DNA of 64,000 bases, taken from contig NC_058522.1 in assembly GCF_904849725.1 (NCBI RefSeq), positions 196,957,986 to 197,021,985 of the forward strand, read 5' to 3'. Each line of letters begins with the position of its first letter. Position 1 is the stretch's first letter. This stretch comes from Hordeum vulgare subsp. vulgare (lineage: Eukaryota > Streptophyta > Magnoliopsida > Poales > Poaceae). Shown here in pieces: positions 11,190-22,696 of the stretch. The notes below the pieces were generated by a model that did no database searches, was not told the DNA's origin, and saw nothing but the letters and a program-made list of their open reading frames with translations. Made by a program: the position numbers and the translations under genes.

Positions 11190-14100
11190 TGAAGTTGGTC
11201 AAGCATTGACAGGTCATCCGCACCAGTAACCTCTTCCCGTTCCAGCTGTGGTTGAAGGGGTGAAGTCAGATTCATTGTCGCCGTCTACTTCCATGTTCTG
11301 GGGTGAAGCACGGTGGTTCTTGAAACGTTTCTTCGAAAGACGTGTTTCTTGGAAGAATTCTCCATCATATGTGTCTGGGTTAATGTGAGGTTCATAATCA
11401 TGTTTATTTGGGAGAGGTGGTCTAACATGTGGCGGCACTTCATAAACATCATACCAACCTTCCAGATTCTTATCAGTTTGGCATGACCATGGTAGATAGA
11501 AAACTGGGGTCGCCTGTTTAGCCGTAATATAGACATCGGGAACTTCTAAATGGGTGTTTGGATTGATTGCGACTAGTCTCCTTCGTCTAGAACCAATAAC
11601 ATTTGAAGACTAAGACGTTCGGTGGTTTTTCACCATAGAATTAAAGTTCATAAAGTGCTTCAACTCTTCCATAATACTCGATAACACCTTCACCGATAGC
11701 AGAGACAACACAATTTGTAGATTTTCGTTCTGGCATAGATAGCTCTTTGCCAAAGGTACGAAAAAGATACCCGTTGATGTTGTATTTCTCAAATGAACGG
11801 ACCTTATAGTCAAAACCATTAGCAGCTTGTCTCAACTCAGCATCCATAGACTCTGAATTAGCCTACAAGTTTAATACGAAACTATTGTTCCATTAGCCGC
11901 AAGTTAGACCAAGAAATGAAATGGTCCATTATTTATATTTACCGTTTGTATGAACAAAGAGATGAAATCAGGATAGCCGCCTCCTGTCTTTGCCAGAAGC
12001 TCATACTCTTCGACGGAATCATTTTCGACCGCCGCTCCATATGAGAATTTGGCAACGTATCGACTTTATGAAATATCCGGGAATAAGAGCAATTCAAAGG
12101 AATTAGAAGTTACGGGAAAATGTGCCGAGAACTTACTCGATGTATGGCCGCACTTCTATTAGGTTGTTGAAGATATACAACGAAATGTTCCGCCATTCTT
12201 CGACATCCAACGTTATTGGTTTGGAAGCACCGGCTGGTGTGAGCTTCCCTTTGAATAGGCTAAGGTTGGGCCCACCTTTTTAGGGTCTGCATCATTGTGC
12301 CGAGGCTTCAGATTATGCAAATGATGATTTTTTTGCTTCGTAGTGTGCTATCACAAAGTTTGCCACCACCTCAGTAATGAATACCTCAGCCATCGATGCT
12401 TTAATTCTATGCTTATTTTTACATTTAGCTCGAAGCATCTTCTACATCCTCTTAGTTGCATAGCACCAACGATTTTGCACGGGCCCACCCAATCATGCCT
12501 CGGTCGGTAGATGTAAAATCAAATGCTGCATTGTATTAAAGAAGCCCGGCGAAAAGATCTTCTCTAACTTGCACAACAACTCCAGTGCAAACTCCTTCAT
12601 GTCATCAACCACGCCAGGCAACAATTCTTTCGCACAAAGAACACGAAAGAAATAGCTCAGCTCTGCCAGTACTAGCCATTCATCCTCAGGAATAAAGCCA
12701 AGTAACATCACCGGCATTACCCGCTCTAGCCACATGTGCCAATCATGACTCTTGAGACCAAAGATTTTCAATTTTTCAAGACTCGCTCCCCTCTTTAGAT
12801 TCGCTGCATACCCATCGGGGAACATCAAGTGCATTTTGACCCACAAGATAATTTCCCTCATAGCTGGCCTTACAAGATTGAACCAGGCCTTTGGCTTCGA
12901 CCACTTCTGCTTTCCTTTGCCTTCTCGCATGTTTTGTAACGGTCTATGACATAGTGTCTCTTGATCGACTTTAGCCTTAGTAATATCCTTTGTCTTCCCA
13001 TCTATGTCGAACAATGTACCAAAAATAGCATGTCCGATATTCATTTCAGTGTGCATCATCTCGATATTGTGTGGAAGAAGGAGGTCTTTGAAGTAAGGCA
13101 GATCCCAGAAGCATGGCTTGTGAGTCCAGGCGTGTTTTGAATTACACCCCTTGAAATACCCTCTACGCTCTGGATCAGGCTCGGGGGTGTTTAACTAATC
13201 CAGGATCTGTTGGCCTATCAACGCAGGTGGTGCGAAGTTTTTGAAAATTTACCTTTGGTAAAGTTGTTCTTCTCTTTTCTGAACTGAAGGTTATGATCCA
13301 GGAACTGTCTATGCAAGTCAAAGCAAGAATATTTCCGACCCTCCTGCAACCAATGAAACTGAAGAGCTGCCTTGCATTGGGGGCAGGGGAACCTTCCATG
13401 CACACACCATCCAGAGAATAGCGGATGCGCCGACAAGTCATGCATAGAGTACATGTACCACACATGCATTTTGAAGTTTTGTTTTCTAGAGGCATCGTAT
13501 GTCTTGACCCCATTATCCCAAGCTTCTTCCAATTCGTCCTTAAGAGGCTGCAGGTACACAGTCATATTGCTCCCCGGATAATTGGGCCGTAGAATTATCA
13601 ACGTCAGAAATATGTTTTTTCTTTGCATAATCTGCCCGGGGGGGAGATTGAGTGGAATGAAAAATACAGGCCAACAACTGTATTGGGTTGCCGTCATGCC
13701 GAAGGGATTAAAACCATCTGTGGTGATGTAGACTCGAGGATTCCTTGGATCTGTCGCTTTATCCTGATGCAATCCAACGAAATGTTTCCATGCTTCCCCA
13801 TCCGATGTGTGTACCGCCATCTTATTCCCATCCGCATCTTGTTCGGTTCTTTTGCCCAATTTGTGCCATGTCATCTGTCTGGTTGTCTCTTCGACAATGA
13901 AAATACGTTGAAGCCTTGGTACGATTGGCATATACCGAAGAACACTAACTGGGATTTCGGTCTTCCTCTTTTCACCCAGAACGTTGGCTCCCACGACATA
14001 CCTGCAAGACTCACAATTGGGACAATAGTCCAAGTGTGCATAATCCTTCCTAAATAAGACACATCCTTTCTCACATGCATCTATCGTCTCATAGGGCATC

Positions 14101-14687
14101 TTAAGTACACGAATTATTTTGTCTAACTGGTACAGGTTTGCAGGTATGACTTGGCCTTTGGGTAGGAAGCGTCCAAATAGTGTCATCATCGCATCTTAGC
14201 ATTCTCTTCCCAAGTTGAACCGAGCCTTCAGAGCCATTACTTATCCAATTGCATCCAGCTGACAAAGCTCAGTGTGCTCATGGAGAGGACATTTTGAAGA
14301 ATCCAACATTTCATAGAAGGCCTTTGCAGATTCCTCCATCTCATCTTCTGAATCCCAAGCATCATCAAAGTCTTGCACCATGTCTTCGATCCCGGTACCA
14401 TGCTCGTCGGTGCGACGACGGACCACCTCAGCTCTGGTGCGTTGTATAGACTCACCATGAAATGTCCACACCGTATAATTAGGCTTAAAACCCTTCCTCT
14501 GCAGGTGTTTAATCATTATAGCCTCTGTTGTCTTTTTATAGTTGTCACATCCAGGACACGGGCAATAGTTTCTTTCCTGGCCATTTGCAAATGCGGCTTT
14601 CACAAATTCCTTGGTTTTTAGAAACCATTCTTTCGTCATCTCTTTCTGACTAGGGTGACCGGTATACATCAACACATGATCGCTCAT
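11190..14687 (-). pseudogene. Tnp2-type CACTA transposase relic
   Basis: This is the catalytic transposase gene of the CACTA element, minus strand. The start at 14687 opens a transposase-associated zinc-binding domain (14241-14687) with NYCPCPGCDN and MIKHLQRKGF. Two in-frame stops follow near 14190-14230. The Tnp2 domain then runs 13218-14189, with PYETIDACEKGCVLF, HLDYCPNCESCRY and a CVHGRFPCPQCKAAL motif. A frameshift near 13215 leads into 12493-13059, with GTLFDIDGKTKD, MFPDGYAANLKRG, LAELSYFFRVLCAKEL and MQHLILHLPTEA (Tnp2 C-terminus and DUF4218). Another relic (11610-11847) holds NGYLFRTFGKE (DUF4216-like), and a C-terminal tail lies at 11214-11450. The stretch 11850-12490 is decayed exon or intron. 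The gene is broken and unlikely to be functional. Confidence 0.9.
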
Positions 14688-14824
14688 CTTGCCTAGCTAC
14701 TAAAGATACAAGAAATATATTTATATATAATTTAGCATATATATTCATCAGTTAATCAAGTTCGCCATTTTTATTACGTCCATGCAACTTACACGCTAAT
14801 AGGTAAAGATAATTCCTAATCCCA

Positions 14825-15040
14825 CCCGAGTATGTGCAGATTGGGTTCGTTTTCCCATGCTCTACTCCGGATCCAATGCAAAATTTCGGCAGCACCTCCC
14901 CGCTGTTCTCCTAATACAAGTCTCTGCAATAAACAGAGAGGATGTGTATCCGGAGAACAACAGGGAGGCACTTACGAAATAATACATCGGATCCGGAACA
15001 AAGCATTTGGGAAAATAAACCCAATCTACACATACTCGGG
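14825..15040. repeat. Imperfect 216 bp palindrome upstream of the Tnp2 relic
   Basis: The left arm (14825-14912) begins CCCGAGTATGTGCAGATTGG. The right arm (14952-15040) is its inverted counterpart, ending CCAATCTACACATACTCGGG. Pairing continues with TCCGGATCC/GGATCCGGA and a central TCTCTG/CAGAGA stem around a 7-base loop. It lies 140 bp upstream of the transposase start, in the stretch 14688-15240 that otherwise shows no gene. I see no clear target duplication around it. It may be a fold-back insertion or a structural element of the CACTA. Confidence 0.8.
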
Positions 15041-15239
15041 CTGTCCATGGTAACGTTGGACAATTCTAAAGAATCACGGTTATAAATATAAGCAAATGCA
15101 TGCATATTTATAACTATAACTCTTTCGAACGGGAGACGCATACTGGTCAGGCATACTGATAAATTAATTTAATTACCTAAATCTAGCAAGTTTCATCCGA
15201 AAACCGACCCAGAGTAAATGAAGGGGCGAAGAGGATAAT

Positions 15240-15998
15240 TAGCTAAGTATGTCTTTGTTGGGGAAAATAAGCTATGTAGAAGAAGAAAGAGAAGAAGCAA
15301 GAAGAGAAGAAGAAGGAGAAGGAGCAGAAGGAGAAGGAGGAGGAGGATAATGAGAACGAGGAGGAGGATAAGAAGAAGAGAAGAAGAAGGAGAAGAAGAA
15401 GGAGAAGAAGGAGGATAGAAGAAGGAGAAGAAAAGGAGAAGAAGGAGGGAGAAGAAGAAGGATAAGAAGGAGGAGAGAAGAAGGACAAGAAGGAGAAGAA
15501 GGAGGGCTCCTTCTCCTCCTCCTCCTTCTCCTTCTTCTTCTCTTCTTCTTCTCTTATTCTTTTCATTTTTCCTCTTTCTTCTCCTCTTCTCCTCTTCTTA
15601 TGCTTCTCCTCCTCCACCTCCTCCTCCTCTTCTCCTCTTCTTCCTCATCTTCTTCTTCTTCTTCCTTTTATTTCTATTTCTATTTTTTATCCTCTTCCTC
15701 TACTTATTCTTCTTTTCTTCTTTTTTCTCTTCTTCTCCTTCTTACTTTTTTCTTCCTCTCTTCTTCTCTACTTATCTTCTTCTTCTCTTCTTTTGTCTTC
15801 TTCTTCTCTTCTTATTTTCATCTTCTCCTTCTTATTTTTTCTTGTCCTCTTCTTCTTCTTCTTCTTCTTCTTCTTCTCCTTCTTATGTTTTTCTGCTCAT
15901 CTTCTTCTTCTTCTTCTTCTTGTTCTCCTCCTCCTCCTCTTCTTCTCCTCTTCTCATTCTCCTGTTCTTCTTCTTCTTCCTCTTCTTTCTATTAAGCT
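15240..15998. repeat. Distal copy of the purine/pyrimidine repeat unit
   Basis: The block begins TCTTTGTTGGGGAAAATAAG, the same lead-in as each unit of the 6201-8446 array. It is followed by about 240 bp of GAA/GGA triplets and about 480 bp of TTC/TCC/CTT triplets. It lies on the other side of both transposase genes, about 6.8 kb from the main array. The encoded poly-Ser/Leu/Phe ORFs are not genes. Confidence 0.85.
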
Positions 15999-16024
15999 AA
16001 ATAACTAGTGACAAATGGTCTTTA

Positions 16025-16165
16025 TATGAAAAGCCAAGAACTAAATAACAACTACAATAACATCAACCACCACTACAACAACTACTACAACAACTACAAT
16101 CAGAACAACTATAATAACAACAACAACTACTAAAACAATAATAAAAAATCAACTTTGTAGTTATA
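16025..16165 (+). repeat. AAC/ACT trinucleotide-rich stretch
   Basis: Imperfect repeats of ACAACTACTACAACAAC type fill this interval on the plus strand. It is low-complexity sequence without a gene, inside the CACTA. Confidence 0.8.
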
Positions 16166-16207
16166 ATATAATTACAAAAAACTAAATAACAACAAGTTAA
16201 TTTTCCC

Positions 16208-16480
16208 ATGGGGGTGGGGGTGTGGGGGCTCACCGGCAGGGGCGGCCGTGGCGTCGTGGGCGCCGGGGGGCCGGGGGTGTTGGTGCGGCGGGGCGGCGCT
16301 GGGGGTGTTGGGGCTACGAGGCGGCACCGGGGGAAGTGGGGTGGTGGCGCCGTGGGGCGGTGGGGCACCGGGGCGGTGCCGGGGGCGGTGGGGCGGCAGC
16401 GACGGGGCTGTGGGGCACCAAGGCGGCGCCGGGGGCACCGGGGGCGGTGGGCGTCTTGGAGAGGAGTGGAAGAGAGTGGC
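16208..16480 (+). repeat. G-rich block with many GGGG runs
   Basis: About 270 bp are densely packed with runs of three to six G on the plus strand, such as GGGGGTGGGGGTGTGGGGGC-type clusters near 16210. Several G-quadruplexes are possible. Overlapping Gly- and Pro-rich ORFs on both strands reflect composition only. The block sits 400 bp from the right CACTA end. Confidence 0.8.
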
Positions 16481-16546
16481 CGTTACACAGTAGTGAGAGA
16501 GAGAGGGCCGGGGTGGGGGCGGGACGGCCGTTACAGAAGTCCAAAG

Positions 16547-16853
16547 TTTTATCGTCTGCTGGCGGACGGCAAAGGGTCTAAACTCTTTGCCCTTTGCCTC
16601 CGGACGCTTTGCCGTCCGCTAGCACACGACAAAGAAGGGACTGTAGTTTGACTTAACATCCCCTCAGCCAGGTGGTCCCACCTATAGCTTTGTCATATGT
16701 TGTTCTAATCTTTGCCGTCAGCAGCTGACGGCAAAGAAGTGACAGATGGCAAAGACATTCTAGGCCATCAGCTAGTTCTTTGCCGTCTGCTTTGAAGCAG
16801 CTCATGACAAAGACAGTCTTTGCCATCAGCCAGTAGACGAAAAAGATTTGGCA
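16547..16853. repeat. Right subterminal TTTGCCGTC repeats
   Basis: Many direct and inverted copies of TTTGCCGTC / GACGGCAAAG occur here, mirroring the left end (5330-5530). Some have decayed to TTTGCCATC or TTTGTCATC. Expected role: TnpA binding sites. Confidence 0.78.
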
Positions 16854-16881
16854 GATGACAAAAATCTTAATTCCAGTAGTG
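16854..16881 (-). repeat. Right terminal inverted repeat of the 11.6 kb CACTA
   Basis: On the minus strand the end reads CACTACTGGAATTAAG. The CGT duplication follows directly at 16882-16884, which sets the boundary. Confidence 0.88.
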
Positions 16882-16884
16882 CGT

Positions 16885-18181
16885 TAAGGAAACTTCGGCA
16901 TGACCTCCTTGCGGGTTCAGTCTCAAATAGGCAATAAACCAGGACTAGGGGTCTTGTGTGGTTAACGGTCGTGGCCGACAGCCATGCCAGTGCTTCCGCC
17001 TGAAGGTTGCCAAGATGCATGACGTGCATATGGTGATAAGTGGTGAGAGCATGTGTGAAGAAGTATACCCTTGAAGGGTGAATTAATCTGTTCGAATAGC
17101 TGCATCCTCGGACATGGACTACTTGGAAACATTATGTGGTACATAGACAACTTGAAATGGATACTCTAAAATCAGCAAGATAAGTGTGAGTGTTCTGGAT
17201 GGCCTTCTCGTAGGGTGAGGAGAGTGGATCCATAGTGGTGTATTGTTTTGGTGAATATGTGAACTGTGTGCATTGTCCCACCTCAAAGAAAGTGTTTGTG
17301 GTCGTAGTACATGTTAGACAAGAGTCAAACTGGCTTGCTGCAATTGAACTCCACAATCCCTTCATTGATATTAATGCATATGTAGATAGTTCCGATGTAA
17401 GTCTTGTTCAGTACCTTTGTACTCATGGTTGCTTAATTTTTTTTTTGCAAAGGAGAGTTGGTCTCATGCAAGGTTCCTACATGATGAGTTTGACGTTGAC
17501 CAAAATAGCTTGGGAATCACAGATAGAGGTCTGGCTCCTTTGGTAGGATCGATGTAGCTTTTCAGCCTTTTCAAGACGCTTTTAGTAGATGTCTCTACCC
17601 AGACATGTAACTTCCGCTTGATGTTTGTATGCTCTCACTATTGGGCCATGTCATCTTGTATCTACACATATCGTGCATATTGTGTTTATGTTTGAAATGC
17701 ATTGGTATGTTTGGGATTTGACACCTAATTGTGTGCGTTTAGTAGTACACTTTATGGGGAAATGCCTGTTGTGCTTCCACCCAGCCTTGGTAGCTTGGTA
17801 CTCCTCCGAACACATTGATTTACTGGCATGTATCCTTCTTTGCTGCAAAGTCTGTCCCCTGAGGGAAATGTCAAGCGGTGTAATGCAGTACCTGTGGCGT
17901 GCTATGACTCGTCTACACACGTTGTTGATCGGCACCTGCTTTGCTGGGTTATGTATGCCTGTCCCTCTACGGATGTGCCACTTGGGTTTATACCTAGTCA
18001 TGTCGACCTGGGTTCCCTGTCCTTCAAATGCTGGCAACACATACACATACATGAGACAAAAGACGCAAACGATCTCGGCTCAGGTAAGGTGGCAGCTGAG
18101 GGGTTAACCGTGCGTGAGGCGGCCAAGTGATGTGTTGTGTTACAGGTTGGGTTCTTATGAGTTAGGATCGCGGTCCCGACA
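16885..18181 (+). mobile_element. 3' LTR of Gypsy element H, right part
   Basis: The LTR resumes here after the CACTA and ends GGTCCCGACA. Together with 2928-5317 it forms one LTR beginning TG and ending CA. It has no convincing ORF: those present overlap on both strands. After 18181 the sequence switches abruptly to the 3' end of element A, so H either inserted there or replaced A's 3' LTR. H's other target duplication would lie left of the window. Confidence 0.6.
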
Positions 18182-19851
18182 CATCCTCAAGCTTAATCAT
18201 TGCTTGTCCTCGAGTAGGTAAATGACAAAAAGATATTTTTTATGTGGAATGCTACCTAACATTATCTTGAACAAATGTCTAATCATGCCATGAATATGAA
18301 AACACAAGCGATTGAGGGAAACAGCCTATCATTTGATATAAAGACATCAGTACTCAAGCATACCAACAAACAATTATGTCTTTCAAAATAACAATTATAA
18401 AGAATGATATACCTACAAAATCATATAGCCTCTCATGCTTAGTCTTCCTAGAATATAGTATAAATCATGAGCACCCCGGTGTCAAACCAAGCAATTGAAT
18501 CATACTTCTAACACACTTCAACTTTTTCAACATCACTCAATACGTGAGCGTGAACCATGGATATATCATCTGGGTGGAATAAAGTATGGTGGTAGTCATA
18601 AAAAGACTTTAGAGTAGAAAGAAAGTCTCATATCGACTAGGCGGACCAACGGGCTATGTAGATGCCCATCAATAGATAGCAATGCGAGGAGTAGGGATTT
18701 CCATGCAGCGGATGCACTTAGAGCTATAAGTGTATGGGATCTCAAATGAAACTCAAAGGGTGTGCATCCAACTTACATTCTCATGAAGACCTCGGGCAGT
18801 TCCGGAACCCCGTCATCGGAATATACAAGCAAAGTTCTATAATAAATATTACCCGCCAGTATATGAAAGTTACAGGTGAGAAGACTCTCTATATGAAGAA
18901 CATGGTGCTACTTCGAAGCACAAGTGTTGTAAAAGGATAGTAGCATTACCCCTTCTCTCTTTTTATCTCATTGATTTTTCTTATTTTTTCTCCTTTTTCT
19001 CTCTTTTTTATTTCTCTATATTTCTATTTTTTCTTGGTGGGCTCATTTGGCCTCCCCTATTTTTCATTTTTTGTGTGGAGTCTCATCCTAACTTATGTGG
19101 TAATCATAGTCTCCATCATCCTTTCCTCACTAGGACAACACTCTAATAATGATGATCATCACACTTTTTTTACTTACAACTCGATATAATGATAAAGCTA
19201 TACAAGATGACTCTATATGAATGTCTATGGTTGTGTACCAAGACATGCAATGATCTAGCATAACATATATGTAGTGATGAATGGTGGCTTTGCCACAAAT
19301 ACTATGGCAGATACATGATCACACAAAGCAATATGATGATGAACATACAAGAGTCATGTGACGGAACTCTGGAAGTTGCATGGCAATATATCTCAGAATG
19401 GCTTTGGAAATGCCATTATAGGTAGGTATGGTGGATATTTTCATGAACATATAGGGGTGGCTTATGTGTGATAGAGCGTATCATATCACGGGGTTTGGAT
19501 GCACCACCGAAGGTTGCACCAATCCTCAAGGTGAGAATGGGAAATGCATGGTACCAAAGAGACTAGCAATTATGATAAGGTGAGCGTGTGTATATCCATG
19601 GATTCACATGTCATAAGGAACTCACAGAGTTATTGTAAATCCTATTAGGTCTCATGAAGAAAAGTGCTACTCGCAAGCCCCTAGATAGGAGGTTGGTAGG
19701 AGTTAACCCCCCCGCCCCACATATGATTTCAATGAAGGATAAATTATGCTCCAACTTGGTGGGATACCTAGAGAGTATACATGCATGCTTTGGGAATCAA
19801 AAACCTTCACATCAATATTATTACTAAACCATAATAATTCACTAGCACCCT
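18182..19851 (-). mobile_element. 3' part of the internal region of element A (Sabrina/WHAM-like, non-autonomous)
   Basis: On the minus strand this ends with CCTACTCGAGGACAAGCAAT and AAGCTTGAGGATG, the tail before the 3' LTR. The same tail precedes the LTR of element B (46905-46960). The expected 3' LTR is missing and H follows instead. The stretch is non-coding, with a T- and C-rich run at 18948-19040 and diverged AT-rich sequence elsewhere. It is continuous with 40190-42761 once element C is removed. Confidence 0.65.
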
Positions 19852-20311
19852 TGGGGGAGTCCTGGATTAAGGGGTCCTCGGATGGTCACCCCATATGTTA
19901 GAGGCCGACCATATGGGCCGTATTATTGAAGACCGGACTGCATAAAAACTTCGTATTCAGGAAGGAAAGCTCCAAAGACTGGCGTATCGTCGAAGTTTAG
20001 TAGGCTAGATCGGCGCATCTATACCCGATTGGAGGTCGGTTGTATGTAACCCTAGGGACCCCTGGCGTGTATATAAACCACAGGCCTTCGTCCGCATAAC
20101 CAAGTTGACTCATCTAGGGTTTAGATCATGCGATCTCGAGGTTGATCAACTATGTAATCCAAATACACGATCAATATAATCTAGTAGGATGTAGGGTTTT
20201 ACCTTCTCAAGAGGGCCCGAACATAGGTAAATATTGTCTCCTACAACGTATCGATCCAAAGCCCACAGTTCGGGTCCCCCTACCCAAGATCCGCTGGTTT
20301 TGACACTGACA
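19852..20311 (+). mobile_element. 5' LTR of Gypsy element C (Tat-like)
   Basis: This 460 bp LTR matches the copy at 39717-40189 along its whole length, sharing TGGATTAAGGGGTCCTCGGA and GACCATATGGGCCGTATTAT. It ends CACTGACA. The flanking target duplication is ACCCT at 19847-19851 against ACCCC at 40190-40194, so one base has changed. Confidence 0.88.
20070..20077 (+). promoter_or_regulatory. TATA box of the element C 5' LTR
   Basis: TATATAAA lies about 240 bp before the LTR end. The 3' LTR has the same motif at 39939-39946. It is the likely core promoter for the retrotransposon transcript. Confidence 0.6.
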
Positions 20312-20332
20312 ATGGTGGCTTCATTAAGAGTT
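20312..20332 (+). other. Putative primer binding site of element C
   Basis: ATGGTGGCTTCATTAAGAGT directly follows the LTR, where a tRNA primer would pair. It resembles the TGGTGCTTTCATTGAGAG site I recall from Triticeae Gypsy elements, with mutations. I cannot name the tRNA. Confidence 0.45.
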
Positions 20333-22696
20333 CCTCTGTGGGATCATCGAAAGGATCGATGGCCCTCTTAATCGTAAGGGACCGAATTAGCAATGGGGAC
20401 ATCTTTGTCCCCAGAAGGTTCTCACGTTCGGCAGCTTCATATTGTGCACTGATCCGACCAGCTTCACCACCAACCAGGAGATAAGGTTTGAGAACCTCGA
20501 TTTCTCGGCCGACTCGTGGGGCAATCTTCTCCCATCTAATATCACAATTTCGTCCGATGAGCTCCAAAATCCTTAAGCCATGACTTAGGGTCTGTTGTCC
20601 GGCCATGACCTCGGTTCCCTCTTCGAAGAGTTATCTATGAGCCCGGATCCGACCTCTGCAACCGGACAAATTCACATGGCTATTGCCGAAGTCGCATCCC
20701 TTGCGGAAGCTACCGAGGTCAGCTCCAAAACCATAGATGCTCGACTAGATGTTGAACGAGATGCTCGATGTTGATCTGGACAACCTCTCGATGTTGAACG
20801 AGATGCTCGACTAGATGCAATCATTGAAAATCATAGATGGCCCAGACCCGACCTAGATTAGGACCGGTCCAAAGGCTGATTTTGAGGACTTTTACAGCCC
20901 ACCCTCCACCCACACTCACCGTTCAAGATTTAACCGACGTGTTGGATTACGCCACCAAAGACATGGATTGTGCGGCCGATGACCTGGACCTTGTAAATAC
21001 CGCGAGATGAACTGCCACCTCCACCTAAGACGTCTAAATGGTGGACACACCCAACGGCAATGGCGATCATACCCCCGTACCAGAAAACGACAATAAGTCC
21101 GGGGAGAAGCCATCAAAGTGCCGAAAGAAACGCAAACAATTCAGGCCAACAAGGGAAGGGGGACCATACTGGGCATCGGGGAGAACACTACCCAACAGGA
21201 CACCTATAACCTCCAAGGTCACAAGAAACCACCAAAGGACCCAAACAAGCTTGAAGGCCAATCCAATCCCGAGGACCCCGACGATTCCCACGATCATAAC
21301 TACCTCCCGCATGGCGATGTGGAGGACAACTTGGAGGCCAAAGACTTCACAGTTCCCGAGGACCCTGAAGGTCAGGAACAATTCAGGCAGAAGCTCATTG
21401 CTACCGCCAGCAACCTCCATGTGAAGAAACAACACCTTCAAGCCAAAGAATACACCATCAAAATTAGATGGACAAAAGTATTTGCAACCGAAGAAGGATA
21501 TGGCACCGAGTGACCGGATCAAAATAAAAGCTACCCACACCGGCGCGTGCTACCTCAGTTCGATGAAGAGGCCCCAGAACCCGTATTCCCCAGGCGCACA
21601 AAGTAGAACAAACCTGATTGACCACCTCGAGGGCACCATAGAGCGGCCGGAGATGCCGAGTATATACCCGAGCCTCCCCTCAGGAAACGAAAGGAATACG
21701 TGTAGCCATGGGGCAAACACGACCTACGCCACGACTTAGGACATAGAATAGGTCGCAACAGATCCATCTATGGATCTAGAAGGTACTCTCTGACTCGATG
21801 GAATGGACACCTACCTCGGCTTACCCACATCAATATAAATCTGGAATCATACTGGGCATAGCCAACAGCTGATCTATGGCACAGTGTAGCCCGGGTCAGA
21901 GGCGCTCCTCACACATATGGCCAGGGGAGATGACCTCCACGCCATCAAGTACCTGGCCCTAAAGTTAAAAGGGCCAACATGACATTGGTTAAATAGATTA
22001 CCAGAAAATTCTACCGGATTTTGGGAAGGGCTTGAAGAAACCTTCGTGTCTAATTTTCAGGGAACCTACGTCCAACCTCCGACCTCAGCAATGTCATCCA
22101 AAAGGCGGGCGAGTCGGCCAGAGAATTCCGGAATAGGTTCCTATCAAAGAAGAACCAGATAGTGGACTATCCAAAGGCCCTCCTTCACGAACAAAATGCG
22201 AGGCGAATGGCTAGCTCGCCAACTTGTCCAGGATAAGCCGAGAACAATGTCCGCTCTCACTTCCCTCATGACCCGCTTTTGCGTGGGTGAGGATAACTGG
22301 CTAGCTCCACGCAACCACAATGTAGACGACCCCTGTACCACTGACGTTCGGGATGGGAACGGAAAGCCAAGGCGGAACAAGAGCAAATTCTGCCACTATA
22401 ACGGTGATGCCGATGACACAACCATAAATGCCGGCTTCCACAGTTCAAAATCAGCACAACGGAAGAAACTTGCAAAGGGAACAGGTATGGATCGACTCCA
22501 TTAGACAAAATAGTGGAAAGGTCCTGCCAGATCCATACAACCAAGACAAGCCTGCCACCCATACCTATAGTAACTCCTAGGTGTTCAAACATGCCAACAA
22601 ACTAGCACCGGAGGAACAAGGCAAGGGCCAAAGAAGTGTGGACGATGAAGATCCCCACGGCCCGAACATTGGGGGCCAGAAACAGTTCTCCCAAGA
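20333..22696 (+). pseudogene. gag relic of element C, 5' portion
   Basis: This is the capsid (gag) region of a Tat-like Gypsy element, plus strand, broken by stops and frameshifts. An upstream ORF (21118-21513) ends in a Lys/Glu-rich helix. The retrotransposon gag core starts near 21950 with LKLKGPT, a stop, then HWLNRLPEN. It continues SNFQGTYVQPP, then DLSNVIQKAGESAREFRNRF with KKNQIVDY, and in another frame RGEWLARQLVQDKP and LMTRFCVGEDNWLA. The zinc-knuckle side is degraded. The relic is cut at 22696 by element D and continues at 36407. Confidence 0.8.

Larger units (their letters stand above)
5318..16881 (-). mobile_element. CACTA DNA transposon (Caspar-like), 11.56 kb
   Basis: The element begins CACTATAGGAATCAGC and ends with the reverse complement of CACTACTGGAATTAAG. 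It is flanked by a perfect 3 bp duplication, CGT, at 5315-5317 and 16882-16884, which is the CACTA hallmark. Subterminal repeats built on TTTGCCGTC occur at both ends. It encodes relics of the two usual CACTA genes on the minus strand: a Tnp2-type transposase (about 11190-14687) and a TnpA/Transposase_24-type protein (about 8491-10998). It sits inside the 3' LTR of Gypsy element H. Both genes carry stops and frameshifts, so the copy is very probably inactive. The Caspar label is from memory. Confidence 0.93.

Noticed and set aside
13623..14057. 144-codon plus-strand ORF
   Set aside because: It is the complement of the well-supported Tnp2 domain on the minus strand.
15600..15995. 131-codon Leu/Ser/Phe-rich ORF and the Lys/Arg/Glu-rich ORFs at 6345-8118
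   Set aside because: They are translations of TTC/TCC and GAA/GGA triplet tracts, not genes.
16208..16651. 147-codon Gly-rich ORF
   Set aside because: Its G-rich composition yields open frames on both strands and it shows no domain.
18948..19040. T/C-rich run considered as an intron tract or terminator
   Set aside because: It belongs to the non-coding internal region of element A, where I expect such a run in this family, and there is no gene next to it.
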